This document shows, one piece after another, positions 1 to 9,731 of a stretch of DNA of 64,000 bases. This DNA is from Coptis chinensis. Lineage: Eukaryota > Streptophyta > Magnoliopsida > Ranunculales > Ranunculaceae. The stretch's first letter is position 1. Every line of letters starts with the position of its first letter. A program made the translations under genes and the position numbers. The stretch lies in contig CM027377.1 in assembly GCA_015680905.1 (NCBI GenBank), positions 55,759,501 through 55,823,500 on the forward strand, read 5' to 3'. The notes beneath the pieces were generated by a model, which did not search any database, was not told where the DNA came from, and worked only from the letters and a program-made list of their open reading frames with translations.

Positions 1-348
1 GCTAAGCAGAGATTAATCTGATGGATTCTTCTTCTGCAAGAGTTCACATTAGTAATAAAGGACAAAAGAGGGGTCGAAAATGTAGTTGCCGACCACTTAT
101 CTAGACTTACAAATGACGATGATAGTGATTCTGAGTCCATACCTGACTCTTTCCCTGATGAGCATCTGCATGCTATTTTTTCTACACCATGGTATGCTGA
201 CATTGTGAATTATTTAGCATCTGATACTATTCCTAATGATTGGTCAAGAAATGAACGTAATAAGTTATTGGCCAGAGTTAAGCTATACTACTGGGATGAG
301 TCCTACCTCTTTAAGTATTGTGTGGATCAAATTATTCGTCGTTGTATT
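1..348 (+). pseudogene. Element X pol, part 1: RNase H C-terminus and integrase N-terminus
   Basis: Frame 1 reads through to 348 with one stop (TGA at 19-21). It contains the RNase H end motif ENVVADHLSRL, an acidic linker, and the start of the integrase zinc-binding region (WDESYLFK, then DQIIRRCI). This order, RNase H then integrase, is typical of Ty3/gypsy pol, and the wording is of the Athila type. The frame breaks off at codon 346-348 where N1 begins and resumes without loss at 9732. The protein would have degraded the RNA strand after reverse transcription and integrated the cDNA. It is the 3' end of a longer pol ORF whose reverse transcriptase lies upstream of the window. Confidence 0.88.
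344..348. repeat. Target site duplication GTATT, left copy (N1)
   Basis: GTATT directly precedes the N1 5' LTR and recurs at 9727-9731 directly after its 3' LTR. Removing N1 and one copy restores the integrase reading frame of element X. Confidence 0.93.
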
Positions 349-1491
349 TGATAAGAGCCCAAAACTATAGTTTTAACCCCTTAACAATCGTACTTTTAGA
401 CCAATTATGTGAATAATAAGTAAGAGTTAATACTGATTACGTGTTTTTATGCATTTCAGGCTTCAAACTCCATTATGTGCATAAATGTGCCACTTTAGCA
501 AGATAAAGGAGCAAATGTCGGTTGCTAAGGAGTTCTGTGATTAAAGGCTAATTTTCAAGAAGACAAAGCCTCTATAAAGCCCGGTCAAAAGATGAAAAGT
601 CAAAGTCCACGCGGGTAGAAACAGTCCACAAAGTCAACAGAACTTCCGAATACCATATCTTTGGACTCAGACCTCGGAATTGGGCCTACCTTACGTCAAA
701 ACGACCGGCTCGGAAAGAGCTTTCCAATGGTCCAAGCCTTGGCCAAATTAGAGGAGCAGAAGTGGACGAAAATTCTGTTGAAGTCAATTGCAGCTGAAGA
801 GGCCTTTTTGGACTGAAAGTATTGGGTTTTGGGCCTGATTCTCTAGCCGAAACATGGATCCAAGCCAATGCACGATTTTTGGATCTGAACATATAAAAAC
901 CAAAGATTAGCTCTTTGTTAAGGGTAGATAGTTAGGTTAGGAAGCTAATTTTAATGGAGTTTAGGGTTAGAAAAAGATAGATCTAGATCTAGTTTTGAGT
1001 TTTATCCCATTAATTAATAAGTTTTCATACCTTGTTTTAATATAGATTATTGAATCATTGTTACTTTTCATTAGATTAATAAAGTTAGTTGTTTTTGATA
1101 ATCTAGCTTCATTTTCCATTAAACATCTATTGCAATTCATTGATTTAGTATTTGTCACTATTAGTTTAAATCAATTCTTACATGAGTAGTTTCCTTTTAA
1201 ATTCGAACAAGCAAAGTTCAACCCTTTATAGCATGTCTTGTTTAATTTGCTTGGGAAATGATAGTATAATGATATTAGAAATTTCACATCACACATTACT
1301 TTCACATTGTTCTTTGTGTCGAGTAGTTGAATTCTAATTAAGTCTTGAGGGTTTAAGAGTGGAATGAATCCTGACTCTCTTATATTACTTCGTTATTGAG
1401 AGTAGGAATATTGATAGAAACACGTATTTACGTAAATTGATTATTTGTGTTTACGCATAGATAGTTAGAATACGTAAAATCACTTTTATCA
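349..1491 (+). repeat. N1 5' LTR
   Basis: The 1143-bp repeat begins TGATAAGAGCCC and ends TTTTATCA. It matches 8581-9726 along its full length with scattered substitutions and one divergent patch near 630-650. A TATA-like motif lies at 891-899. The first 30 bases contain the dyad AAAACT-AT-AGTTTT, present in all related LTRs here. Confidence 0.95.
891..899 (+). promoter_or_regulatory. LTR TATA box (N1 5' LTR)
   Basis: ATATAAAAA is followed by the AT-rich R/U5 part of the LTR. The same motif at the same LTR position occurs at about 9126 in the 3' LTR and, reversed, near 25082, 26636, 37720 and 48872 in the minus-strand elements. It is the likely RNA polymerase II promoter of the retroelement transcript. 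Confidence 0.7.
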
Positions 1492-1493
1492 AA

Positions 1494-1509
1494 TGGCGCC
1501 ACTGCCATC
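1494..1509 (+). other. N1 primer binding site (tRNA-Asp-like)
   Basis: TGGCGCCACTGCCATC starts 2 bases after the LTR end. The first 7 bases, and GCC at positions 11-13, match the complement of the plant tRNA-Asp 3' end (TGGCGCCGTTGCC, known from Athila/Tat elements). N2 and N3 read TGGCGCCGCTGCC; N4 reads TGGTGCCACTGCC. Confidence 0.7.
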
Positions 1510-2701
1510 TTAATCTCGTTCTAGACAAGAATTCAATTGCTTGAATCCAATGGGCAATCCCCCATTCTCTACCCACCCACCCTTTTAATTTTTCATTCTT
1601 ATCTCTTGAATTTTCGGAACTGTTCACTGTTTCAGGCATAGGGGCTGCGGATTCACAGAGAAAAACACTGCGGTGAAGGTATTTTTGAATTTTCAAAAAT
1701 TCTGAAAATTTTCATACATAATATTTAATGTGCTTTTGATTTACTGGAATATTTTCAAATTTTTCAAAGTTGGTTTACCTTGTGTAAAAAATACGATCTT
1801 TACAGTGCTGCATTTCAGTTTTCACACCGTATGTTCTTGAAAAACAGACGAGTAAGGTTACTTAGGGAGTTCTAAAAATTCTATAATTTTTACAGGAGTA
1901 TCTATCTTAAGCCAGCAGTTTTAGTAAAAATTTGACGAGTTTTTGATTTGTTTTGACCTCCTAAATAGTAGAGTGTTTCCAGTGTGTTTCTGCAGTGTTG
2001 CAAACACTTAATATCTGAAACACCAGCCAATAAGGAGAGGTTGTAGAACTCCAATTGTTCTAAAATTTTTACAGGAACAAGTAGGATTTGTCAGGGGTCT
2101 CCAGTAAAAATTTGGAAATTTTTGGCTTTGTTTTGATGGGTTAACCATTCGGTTGTTTGTATTGTGTCCGAAAACTGTTTCGCAAACCTTGCAGGGCAGT
2201 AGAGGGACTTTCATAGCTCCGATTGATCTAAAATTTTACAGGCTACTTGATAGACGTCTTACCAAATTACTGTAAAACTTTCAAATTTTTTGGATTACGA
2301 TAAAAGGCCTAAAATTTGAAATCCCTGAGGCGCGACCCGCACCCAAAAGGAGCGCACCACGCCCAAAACATTAGACATTCGAAAACCCTGAGTGCACCTG
2401 CGCCCAAATAGAGGGCACCCGCGCCCTCGAAGGAAAATTCAGCGTGAACAGCCCAATTTTCACAGGTTAGTTCAAATTTCTATTTCTTCAAGTTACTCAG
2501 TGTTTCTAACTTGTTAAATACACTGAGATCGCGTATACAAGACGCTATTCAAACGCGTAGCAAGGAGGCATTCAGGTACTCCTTCTTCTACTCCTCGCCT
2601 CTTCTATCAGAGGAGTTTTAATTCTAGTATAATCAGGCTTGTTTTTCATAGAAATAAATATAACATGCCTATCTAGAATTTCACACACTACACTTGCATC
2701 A
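1510..2701 (+). other. N1 5' leader, non-coding
   Basis: No credible coding region lies between the PBS and gag. The leader has a C-rich stretch (ACCCACCCACCC, about 1571-1582) and, at 2329-2428, GC-rich words related to GAGCGCACCTGCGCCC, unlike the AT-rich surroundings. The same arrangement occurs in N2, N3 and N4. Confidence 0.7.
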
Positions 2702-4140
2702 ATGGCTAAAGAACAAGAGACTCCTCTCTCTGATTTTTATAAAGCCCTAAACGATGACCCTAAGTCATGCATCATTCTTGCAGACCTAGTGGGGGATTTT
2801 CGAATCCCCCTAATATATTTAACTTGTTATCGGTTTTTCATGGTTTAGACCATGAGAAGCCTTACCAAAGACATCGTTAGGATAGACCAAGTTCTCACTA
2901 CATTCCATCATCCTAGCGTAAGTCCAGATCAAGTTAAACTTAGGGTGTTTCCTTTCACCTTAGCTAACAAGGCGGCGTCTTGGTTAACTGCCCAAACGCC
3001 AAACTCTGTGGACTCATGGGCTCAACTTGTTCAATTGTTCATGGAACAGTTTTACCCACCACTGAAGACAGATGAAATGCTTCACAGGATTCATTTTTTC
3101 CACTATAATCCTCATGAATCCTTTTCAGAGTCTTGGAATCGTTTCACTGATCTTCTCATTGAATGCCCGCATCATAATCTTGCAAAAGACATGCTTTTTC
3201 GTGCTTTCTTCAAGGGGCTTTCACATTATCATAAGGAGGTTCTAGATATCATGACTGGGGGGTAGTTTTCTTAGTAAAGGAGCCTTGGAGGCTTATAAAT
3301 TCTTAGAAGATCAATCTAAGAAGAACAACAATTGGGGAGGAAACGATTCCTCCCGCTCCTTTCCTTCTTCTCTTGAGGTCAAACATGATCCCGAGCTTAA
3401 AACTCTTATCGATGCCCTCACTAAAAAGGTAGATGCCATCTCTATTCAACAACAAACCACTCCAGTCATAAACATTAACTCTACTTTCGTTGTAATGTGC
3501 ATTTGTAGTCTTGAGCATTCGACTTCTATTGTCCTCTTGTCTATGCACAAACACCACCACAACCATCACACTTCAACCAGTTAACTCAACATCAAAGACA
3601 AGGGAATTTAGGTGACCAGAATAGAGGTTTAGTACCCATAACCCAGAACTATCAACATCAAGACATGAACGGCCAACAAGCTTTAATTCCAATACAACCA
3701 TCTACGGACAAAGTAGTAGTGACCTTGTTGGAGAAAAAAATAAAATTATGCAACAAAACTCCAACTTGATGAAAGATCGGCATGATCAAAACTCTAATAT
3801 GATGAAACAAACGATGCAAATGATGCGCTTTGTGCCAAAAGGTTATTGACATGTCTTCTAACCAAAATAATAACCAAACCGGCGTGTTTCCAAGTCAAGC
3901 GATTGCCTAATCCTAAGTTAACAAACACACCGCCGAAATAAAAGTATTCAATTAGTAATGGTAATATAAACCAAGGGGACCTACAGGCAGTCACTACCCT
4001 TCGTTCAGGGAGAGTAGTTGATAACCAAATGACTATGCCTAAAGATCACTCACAAACTATAAATGATACCATACCAAATACTATCATAGAAATTGAAGAC
4101 CCTACACCTGTAGAGGTTCCAATATGGAAGCCTAGGTTAG
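2702..4140 (+). pseudogene. N1 gag (capsid, nucleocapsid), frameshifted
   Basis: The ATG at 2702 (MAKEQETPLSDFYKAL) matches N4 and fits the gag start. The capsid core of the retrotransposon-gag family reads through 2852-3265 (LRVFPFTLANKAASWL, SWAQLVQLFMEQFYPP, NRFTDLLIECPHH). It is broken by frameshifts near 2800-2870 and at about 3262. A nucleocapsid follows, but its zinc knuckle, intact in N4 as CX2CX4HX4C, is destroyed here around 3488-3530 by a shift and a stop. The segment to 4140 includes glutamine-rich linker and the TTLRSGRV motif that precedes the protease in this lineage. Gag would assemble the virus-like particle and package RNA; this copy could not. Confidence 0.88.
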
Positions 4141-4143
4141 AAA

Positions 4144-4854
4144 GTGATAAAAGATAAAGCAACGGTTAACAAATATGTTCCTCCTCATATTAGGTATAGG
4201 GATAAAACACCGCATGAACAACTAGATTTTCTTGTAGAAGGTGAAGTTAAGTCTATTGAGAGTTTTGTATATCACATTAGTGCTTCCGACGATGTCGTCC
4301 CTACACTAGTACATATCCCTTTTATGGAAAAAGACAAAGATCACAATTTTGACTCTTTGAACATAACTGAACTAGAGAAACAATTTTCAACCCTACTTTC
4401 TGACCATAGAAGAGATGGACTAAACCTCATAATAGATGAGATAGATGAATTCCTCAAAGATGGAGATGAATACCATAATTATATGGATGCGAACAACCTA
4501 GATGAGGAATTCGACGAGTTTCTAAGAGCCTATGATGATCCACCTTCTCAAGCACTATCTAGAGCACCACCCTACCATTATCCACCTGAGTTAATCCCTC
4601 ATAAAATCCAATCATTCTTCCCACCCTTTTCTTTTAACACTTATCCACATTCCAAGTATTTTCCAAAACCATTCATTTACTCACGATCATTCACTTGGAC
4701 ACCTTCTTATTCAACTAAGTTACGTCGTAGAAAGTTTTGGAGCTTGATTCTGTTTGGTGGTGCATTCCATGTTAACTATTTATAGAAAGATCCACAATTG
4801 TTTAGATTATTGATATATGGGAAACTGCATGTAAATACATATATATCACTTTAA
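4144..4854 (+). pseudogene. N1 post-protease, proline-rich tail ORF
   Basis: An open frame of 213 codons (4144-4785) begins in pre-protease wording (KDKATVNKY) and passes directly into the segment that in N4 follows the protease (LDFLVEGEVKS). A deletion has therefore removed the protease core. An acidic stretch rich in D and E follows (DEIDEFL, NLDEEFDEFL), then a Pro/Tyr/Phe-rich part (PPYHYPPELIPH), then a basic stretch. TAG at 4783-4785 replaces the TGG codon seen in N4; beyond it the conserved ending (DPQLFRLLIYGKLH) continues to a stop at 4854. In ordinary Athila elements reverse transcriptase would follow the protease, so this tail stands where pol should be. I know no function for it. 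Confidence 0.65.
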
Positions 4855-5587
4855 GTCTAGGGAATCTGACTTTAAAAGACCCACGTTTTAAAACAAATTT
4901 TTACAAACCTGTTTTCAAAAATTTGTTTGGGGGTGGGGTGTTTGGTTTTTCCATACTTAATCACTAAACTTCCTATTCTTATCCCCACCTCTCTCCCTTT
5001 AAGAGTAGCTAGATTTCTCCTTGTTTGTTGTTTTGATGTTGTTTTTTATTATTTTTAGTAGATAGGATGTTACGTTGTTAAATTCCGTAGTTAACTTTGA
5101 ATTTGGTAGTGAAATGTTGTTTGAATTTGAATTTTAATATAATGTTGTTCTTTTCAAATTGTGCATGGATTTTATTGTTAATCCCACCTTCCCGAATTGT
5201 TTGGGGGTGGTATTATTTATTCTATCATGATTTGTAGAAGATCCTCCATTTTAGAGTTTGTTTTGGAGTGAAGGTTAAGAATATTGTCGTAATTGGCATA
5301 CCTATGATTAGATGTGGTGGTAGGATGAAATCTAAGAGAGTTTAGAAGTTACTAGTCTAAATCCAATATAAAAGATATTAGGGTTGTTATAGAATCAAGA
5401 ATATGAGTTATTTCCATTTTCGGGTTCGGAAATTTTATTGTTTTCGAAAATTGCCTTAAAAGCTTTTTTTTTTTTTTTTTGGCAAAATGAGATCGGTAAC
5501 CTTTGACCGATTCCCCGCACCTCTTTCAACAATTTACCGACCTATAAAAAGCTTTTGGCAACCTACCATTCTTTTAACAATTCAAAA
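4855..5587 (+). other. N1 spacer with two extra polypurine-tract-like G-runs
   Basis: Non-coding and AT-rich. GTTTGGGGGTGGGG occurs at 4925-4939 and GTTTGGGGGTGG at 5199-5210, each matching the true polypurine tract at 8568. In N2 and N3, ORFX lies between the two corresponding runs; in N1 the ORFX module is missing. A run of T lies at about 5463-5481. Confidence 0.65.
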
Positions 5588-5598
5588 CCTATAAAAAC
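5588..5598 (+). promoter_or_regulatory. Candidate internal promoter of ORFY (N1)
   Basis: CCTATAAAAAC is followed by pyrimidine/CA-rich sequence (CACTACACCCACACTTCC). ORFY starts about 300 bases downstream. N3 (30225-30236) and N2 (41291-41302) carry CCTATATAAAC at the equivalent place. Conservation across subfamilies suggests a subgenomic promoter; there is no transcript evidence. Confidence 0.45.
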
Positions 5599-5694
5599 AT
5601 TCATTCACACTACACCCACACTTCCATCTTCCATCTCACCTTTCACTCCCACGTTTCCCGTTGTTCTTCACCATTTTCACAAATCAGCACCTCG

Positions 5695-5815
5695 GAGCGC
5701 ACCTGCGCCCTAGCCATTTTCTGAAATTTTACACTGAGCGCACCTGCGCCCAAGTTGAGCGCGACTCGGGCCCAAAACACTGTAAGTCAAAAACACCTGA
5801 GGCGCACCTGCGCCC
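5695..5815 (+). repeat. GC-rich dyad cluster upstream of ORFY (N1)
   Basis: GAGCGCACCTGCGCCC occurs at 5695-5710 and 5736-5751. Variants follow at 5757-5773 (GAGCGCGACTCGGGCCC) and 5799-5815 (GAGGCGCACCTGCGCCC). The core GCGCA-CC-TGCGC is self-complementary. Related clusters precede gag in N1-N4 and ORFX in N2 and N3. Confidence 0.75.
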
Positions 5816-5898
5816 TGACTTTCGTAGACCAGGAAATTTCCAGTTTTCTGCAAGTTGTTCCCGGGTGATTTGCAGCTATTCCAGAGCGTAGTTTTCAG

Positions 5899-6689
5899 AT
5901 GACATCTCCTACAATAATACCGAAATAGTCTTTCAAAGATTTATTTCAAAGCACTACTTATGGTGCTTGGTTTCGCGAGGTGATCACACACGTAGGCTGG
6001 GAACCGCTTATGGTTCTTGCTAGCATTTGTTCTTGGACTTGCCATGCCCGCTGAAATACAAGACCCATAATGCTATTGGGTAGATAATATACATGCCTAC
6101 ACTTATAACTTTTTGCATGAGGCTTATGGGGCAGGCATTTTCCGTATCGAGGACCAAGGGGAATATAATGTCGCCCTTGGTAGCCTATCCATGAACATAG
6201 AAATTGTTATGTTTTGGAACATGCTAAACATTTTAAGGGAATGGCATTTTTTTTCTTTTGTGAATGATGCCCACTTGCAGCGTCTTCCTTGCTTTAGCCA
6301 CGGGATGTATGTGCCATGACCTTCCCAAAACCTTGATGTCTAGTTTAGCACGAGCCCATAACATGAGGCATAAGTATCTTCTTATGCCTGTTTTAGTTTG
6401 CCGTATTATGCTATGTTTCTTCCCTATTTTTTGTGCCCGTTTCACGGATTGGGTTGGGGTCAAAATTGTGAGACCCACCAATTGTATTCTCCGATCTTTC
6501 CATGCAATAACTTGGCAAGGGTGGAGGATACAACCTCATCAGGTTGCACCTTACACCCCATCCGACCAAGTGACACTTAATAGGTTAGCAATCATAGATG
6601 ATAAATGGCGTGAAGCATGGAAAATTATCATGGCATGGCAGGACATGAAGGAACCTCACTTCTTTATAGAAGAGGAGGATGACGAGTAA
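5899..6689 (+). pseudogene. N1 ORFY, conserved ORF of unknown function, frameshifted
   Basis: The start ATG at 5899 (MTSPT) matches ATGs at 29921 in N3 and 40968 in N2. Recognisable blocks in changing frames include the STTYG-WFRE region, the YGAGIFRIEDQG region (6113-6190), HEHRNCYVL, and the C-terminal block TWQGWRIQPHQVAPYTPSDQ followed by an acidic end (EEEDDE, stop at 6687-6689). An early stop (TAG at 5923) and several frameshifts make it a pseudogene, and part of the N-terminal third is deleted relative to N2. I do not recognise a family. It lies downstream of gag in the usual position of an env-like gene, but I see no signal peptide or clear fusion-protein features. Confidence 0.7.
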
Positions 6690-6897
6690 ACGCTGGAGTG
6701 GAGGTAAGTTTTTAGTTTCAGTTAGTGTCTGCTTATGTCCCAAACAATTTATTTCTTGTTAACCCATAATGGATAGAACTCTTCTAGAGTTGTGTCAGTT
6801 TTCTTTTCTATATTAGTATGTTATAACCTTGTTTTGCAGATGTTCCAGAATTTCACGTGTTTCCATGGTATTTTTTCTACCCTCTCTATTTAAATAC

Positions 6898-6933
6898 TTT
6901 GAGGACAAAACATGTTTCTTGTTTGGGGGTGGG
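6898..6933 (+). other. Second copy of the 3'-terminal module (internal polypurine-tract-like site, N1)
   Basis: TTTGAGGACAAAACATG precedes TTGTTTGGGGGTGGG. The same pair (TTGAGGACAAGCAAAATG then TGTTTGGGGGTG) occurs at 8547-8578 just before the 3' LTR. The N2 and N3 counterparts have the G-run expanded to 12-13 bases. Confidence 0.65.
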
Positions 6934-7517
6934 CATAGAAACACGTGTAATTAAGGCATCTGTTAGGATATAGATATGTATAATATGCACTTGTTTTCTA
7001 GTTAAAAAGTATAAAATTTAAAAATATAAATAAAAAGTTTATGCTATACACTTAGGAATATTGGTATTATTTATTTCTCTATGCTCTTAATAATCTAGAA
7101 GTCTCATGTAGCTTTTACATTAGAATAGTTTTTAGAAACTTATGTTAATATGTAGGTAATAATCTTTGCATCTATCTATAAATATATTACATGAGCATCT
7201 ATGATTGTTTGGCAGTAAATTTCTGAAATCTAGGCTAGAGTACTTATTCTACAAATCCTATGAGAATATAGCCTAAAGCCTTATATGAGTGAAACATTTG
7301 AGAAATGACACAAGGGAGACGTATATTCCAAATAGAGAATTCACACGTCCACTTGCTTGACCACTATACCATGTCCTAAGAGAGAATTTAGGCCTTTTTG
7401 GATCGATATAGCTAGAAATTCTGACCTAAGTATATTTTCCGCTAGTCACCTAATCGAGCCTTTTATTAGCCCTTCCATAAACCACAATTCCTTTACCCCC
7501 GTTACAAAACAAAACAA

Positions 7518-7601
<84 letters not shown>

Positions 7602-8567
7602 AAAAAGTCAACCTACCCATTTTAGAATAAGTCCGAGAATAGGATGAGTGAAGAAAAGAGAAGAGAAAACCTCGTGGTAAAACAGAAATTAGTTAATTGC
7701 TTCAGAAAAGAAAAAGAAAAAGAAAAGTTTCCATCCAAAGAAAAGAAAAAAAAAAAGAAAAATAGAAATAAAATAAAAACTCCAAAAATAGAATAAAAGG
7801 AGTCGAAAAGCCAAAAAGAAAAGGCTAAGGATGGAAACAAAGTGTAGAAGCAAAAAGAACAAGGTTTTCTCTAGTTCGTAATATGAAGACCCTATTATCT
7901 CGGACTTGTCTTTTGAATATCCATTTCCTTCCTTCTTAAACCATCTCCTAAACCTCGCAACACCTAATAAAGACATCTAGCTCAATTAGGAATAGGTTAG
8001 AGTGATAGTAAGTGGCAGATGTGTTTGATCGACTCCGGCTTCCTTGTGTGTCATTGAGATTGTAAGGTAAAGTGTGCCCACTACACACTGGAGTAGCGAA
8101 ACTTGAGCGGAAAAATCAGAGTGGTTTTTGTCTTGACATTTATGTGAGGACCTACTTAAGGACACTATTTCTAGTTTTCAGAAACGAACCTGCTAGGCAT
8201 TTCATAGTATTACTCATAGTATAGATATTTGTATCATAAATGATTGATTATTATGCATATATTAGTTTAGGTTTTTGACTTGGTTATTCTTATTGAATTG
8301 CTAGTGAGATGTATAGATAGTTGAGACATGAATGAGGAAACAATAGTTTTATTTCTTATTCGTTGTAGTATAGATGAAGTTTATGAGTACCTTCACTGGA
8401 AAACTCTCACGAGGCTATAACTTGTCCATTAGGGAATTCCTAGTGGTTTAAGGCCTTGTTGCATATGGTCAATGCAATCGCACTCAGCGAAACGAGAGTA
8501 GTTAGAACTTCATTTTTGGTCACTTATTCTAATTTCTCATATTTGCTTGAGGACAAGCAAAATGCTG
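6934..8567 (+). other. N1 3' non-coding region
   Basis: About 1.6 kb without credible coding sequence, conserved in X, N2, N3 and N4. It holds a (TA)n tract (about 7527-7597), purine-rich stretches and a conserved hairpin at 8426-8446 (CCATTAGG..CCTAGTGG). Confidence 0.75.
7527..7597. repeat. (TA)n microsatellite
   Basis: About 70 bases of alternating TA after an A-run, inside the N1 3' non-coding region. The other copies lack it, so it is a local expansion. Confidence 0.9.
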
Positions 8568-8580
8568 TTTGGGGGTGATT
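8568..8580 (+). other. N1 polypurine tract
   Basis: GTTTGGGGGTGATT abuts the 3' LTR start at 8581, the expected plus-strand priming site. Confidence 0.85.
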
Positions 8581-9726
8581 TGATAAGAGCCCAAAACTGT
8601 AGTTTTAACCCCTTAACAATCGTACTTTTAGACCAATTATGTGAATAATAAGTAAGAGTTAATACTGATTACGTGTTTTTATGCATTTCAGGCTTCAAAG
8701 TCCATTATGTGCAGAAATGTGCCACTTTAGCAAGATAAAGGAGAAAAGGTCGGTTGCTAAGGAGTTCTGTGATTAAAGGCCAATTTTCAAGAAGACAAAG
8801 CCTCTGTAAAGCCCGGTCAAAAGATGAAAAGTCAAAGTCCACGCGGCGTAAAACAAAGGCAAAAGGCAAATGTAACTTCCGAAGACCATATCTTTGGACT
8901 TAGACTTCGGAATTGGGCCTACCTTACGTCAAAACGACTGGCTCAGAAAGAGGATTTCTAATGGTCCAAGCCTTGGCCCAATCAGAGGAGAAGAAGTGGA
9001 TGAAAAGTCTGTCAAAGTCAATTGCAGTTGAAGAGGCCTTTTTGGATTGAAAGTATTGGGTTTTGGGCCTGATTCTCTGGCCCAAAACATGGATCCAAGC
9101 CCATGCACGATTTTTGGATCTGAACATATAAAAACCAAAGCTTAGCACTTTGTTAAGGGTAGATAGTTAGGTTAGGAAGCTAATGTTAATGGAGTTTAGG
9201 GTTAGAAAAAGATAGATCTAGATCTAGTTTTGAGTTTTATCCCATTAATTAATTAGTTTTCATACCTTGTTTTAATATAGATTATTGAATCATTGTTACT
9301 TTTCATTAGATTAATAAAGTTAGTTGTTTTTGATAATCTAGCTTTATTTTCCATTAAACATCTATTGCAATTCATTGATTTAGTATTTGTCACTATTAGT
9401 TTAAATTAATTCTTACATTAGTAGTTTCCTTTTAAATTAGAACAAGCAAAGTTCAACCCTTTATACCATGTCTTGTTTGATTTGCTTGGGAAATGATAGT
9501 ATAATGATATTAGAAATTTCACATCACACATTACTCTCACATTGTTCTTTGTGTCGAGTAGTTGAATTCTAATTAAGTCTTGAGGGTTTAAGAGTGGAAC
9601 GAATCCCCGACTCTTTATATTACTTCGTTATTGAGAGTAGGAATATTGATATAAACACGTATTTACGTAAATTGATTATTTGTGTTTACGCATAGATAGT
9701 TAGAATATGTAAAATCACTTTTATCA
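8581..9726 (+). repeat. N1 3' LTR
   Basis: 1146 bp from TGATAAGAGCCC to TTTTATCA, matching 349-1491. It is followed by GTATT at 9727-9731, the right copy of the target site duplication. Confidence 0.95.
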
Positions 9727-9731
9727 GTATT

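Larger units (their letters stand above)
349..9726 (+). mobile_element. N1: pol-less Athila-like LTR retrotransposon inserted in element X
   Basis: N1 is structurally complete: 5' LTR 349-1491, PBS 1494-1509, internal region, polypurine tract 8568-8580, 3' LTR 8581-9726, and a perfect GTATT duplication. The internal region is about 7.1 kb and contains gag, a post-protease proline-rich ORF and ORFY. I find no reverse transcriptase, RNase H or integrase motif. The protease core is also gone: the text jumps from the pre-protease region to the segment that follows the protease in N4. N1 and N4 share Gag wording (MAKEQETPLS) and form one subfamily. With no pol, N1 must have used enzymes from another element; element X is the kind of partner expected, though that is inference. 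Confidence 0.92.

Noticed and set aside
686-892. Short ORFs within the LTRs (also 8924-9148, 25077-25295, 48867-49085)
   Set aside because: They recur because LTRs recur and overlap the TATA/U3 region; no coding signal. Not taken as genes, although their repeated appearance in both orientations is notable.
5463-5481. T-run as the tail of an inserted SINE or LINE
   Set aside because: No duplication or element body next to it; the equivalent place in N2 has a shorter T-run.
5899-6689. ORFY as a retroviral-type envelope
   Set aside because: Position fits, but I see no signal peptide, cleavage site or convincing transmembrane anchor; left as unknown.
6921-6933. G-runs as G-quadruplex sites
   Set aside because: Only one long G-run with a short second run; four G-tracts are not present in close spacing.
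7357-7976. ORFs around the (TA)n and A/T-rich tract
   Set aside because: Low-complexity translation (Tyr-Ile or Phe-Leu runs) in the N1 3' non-coding region.
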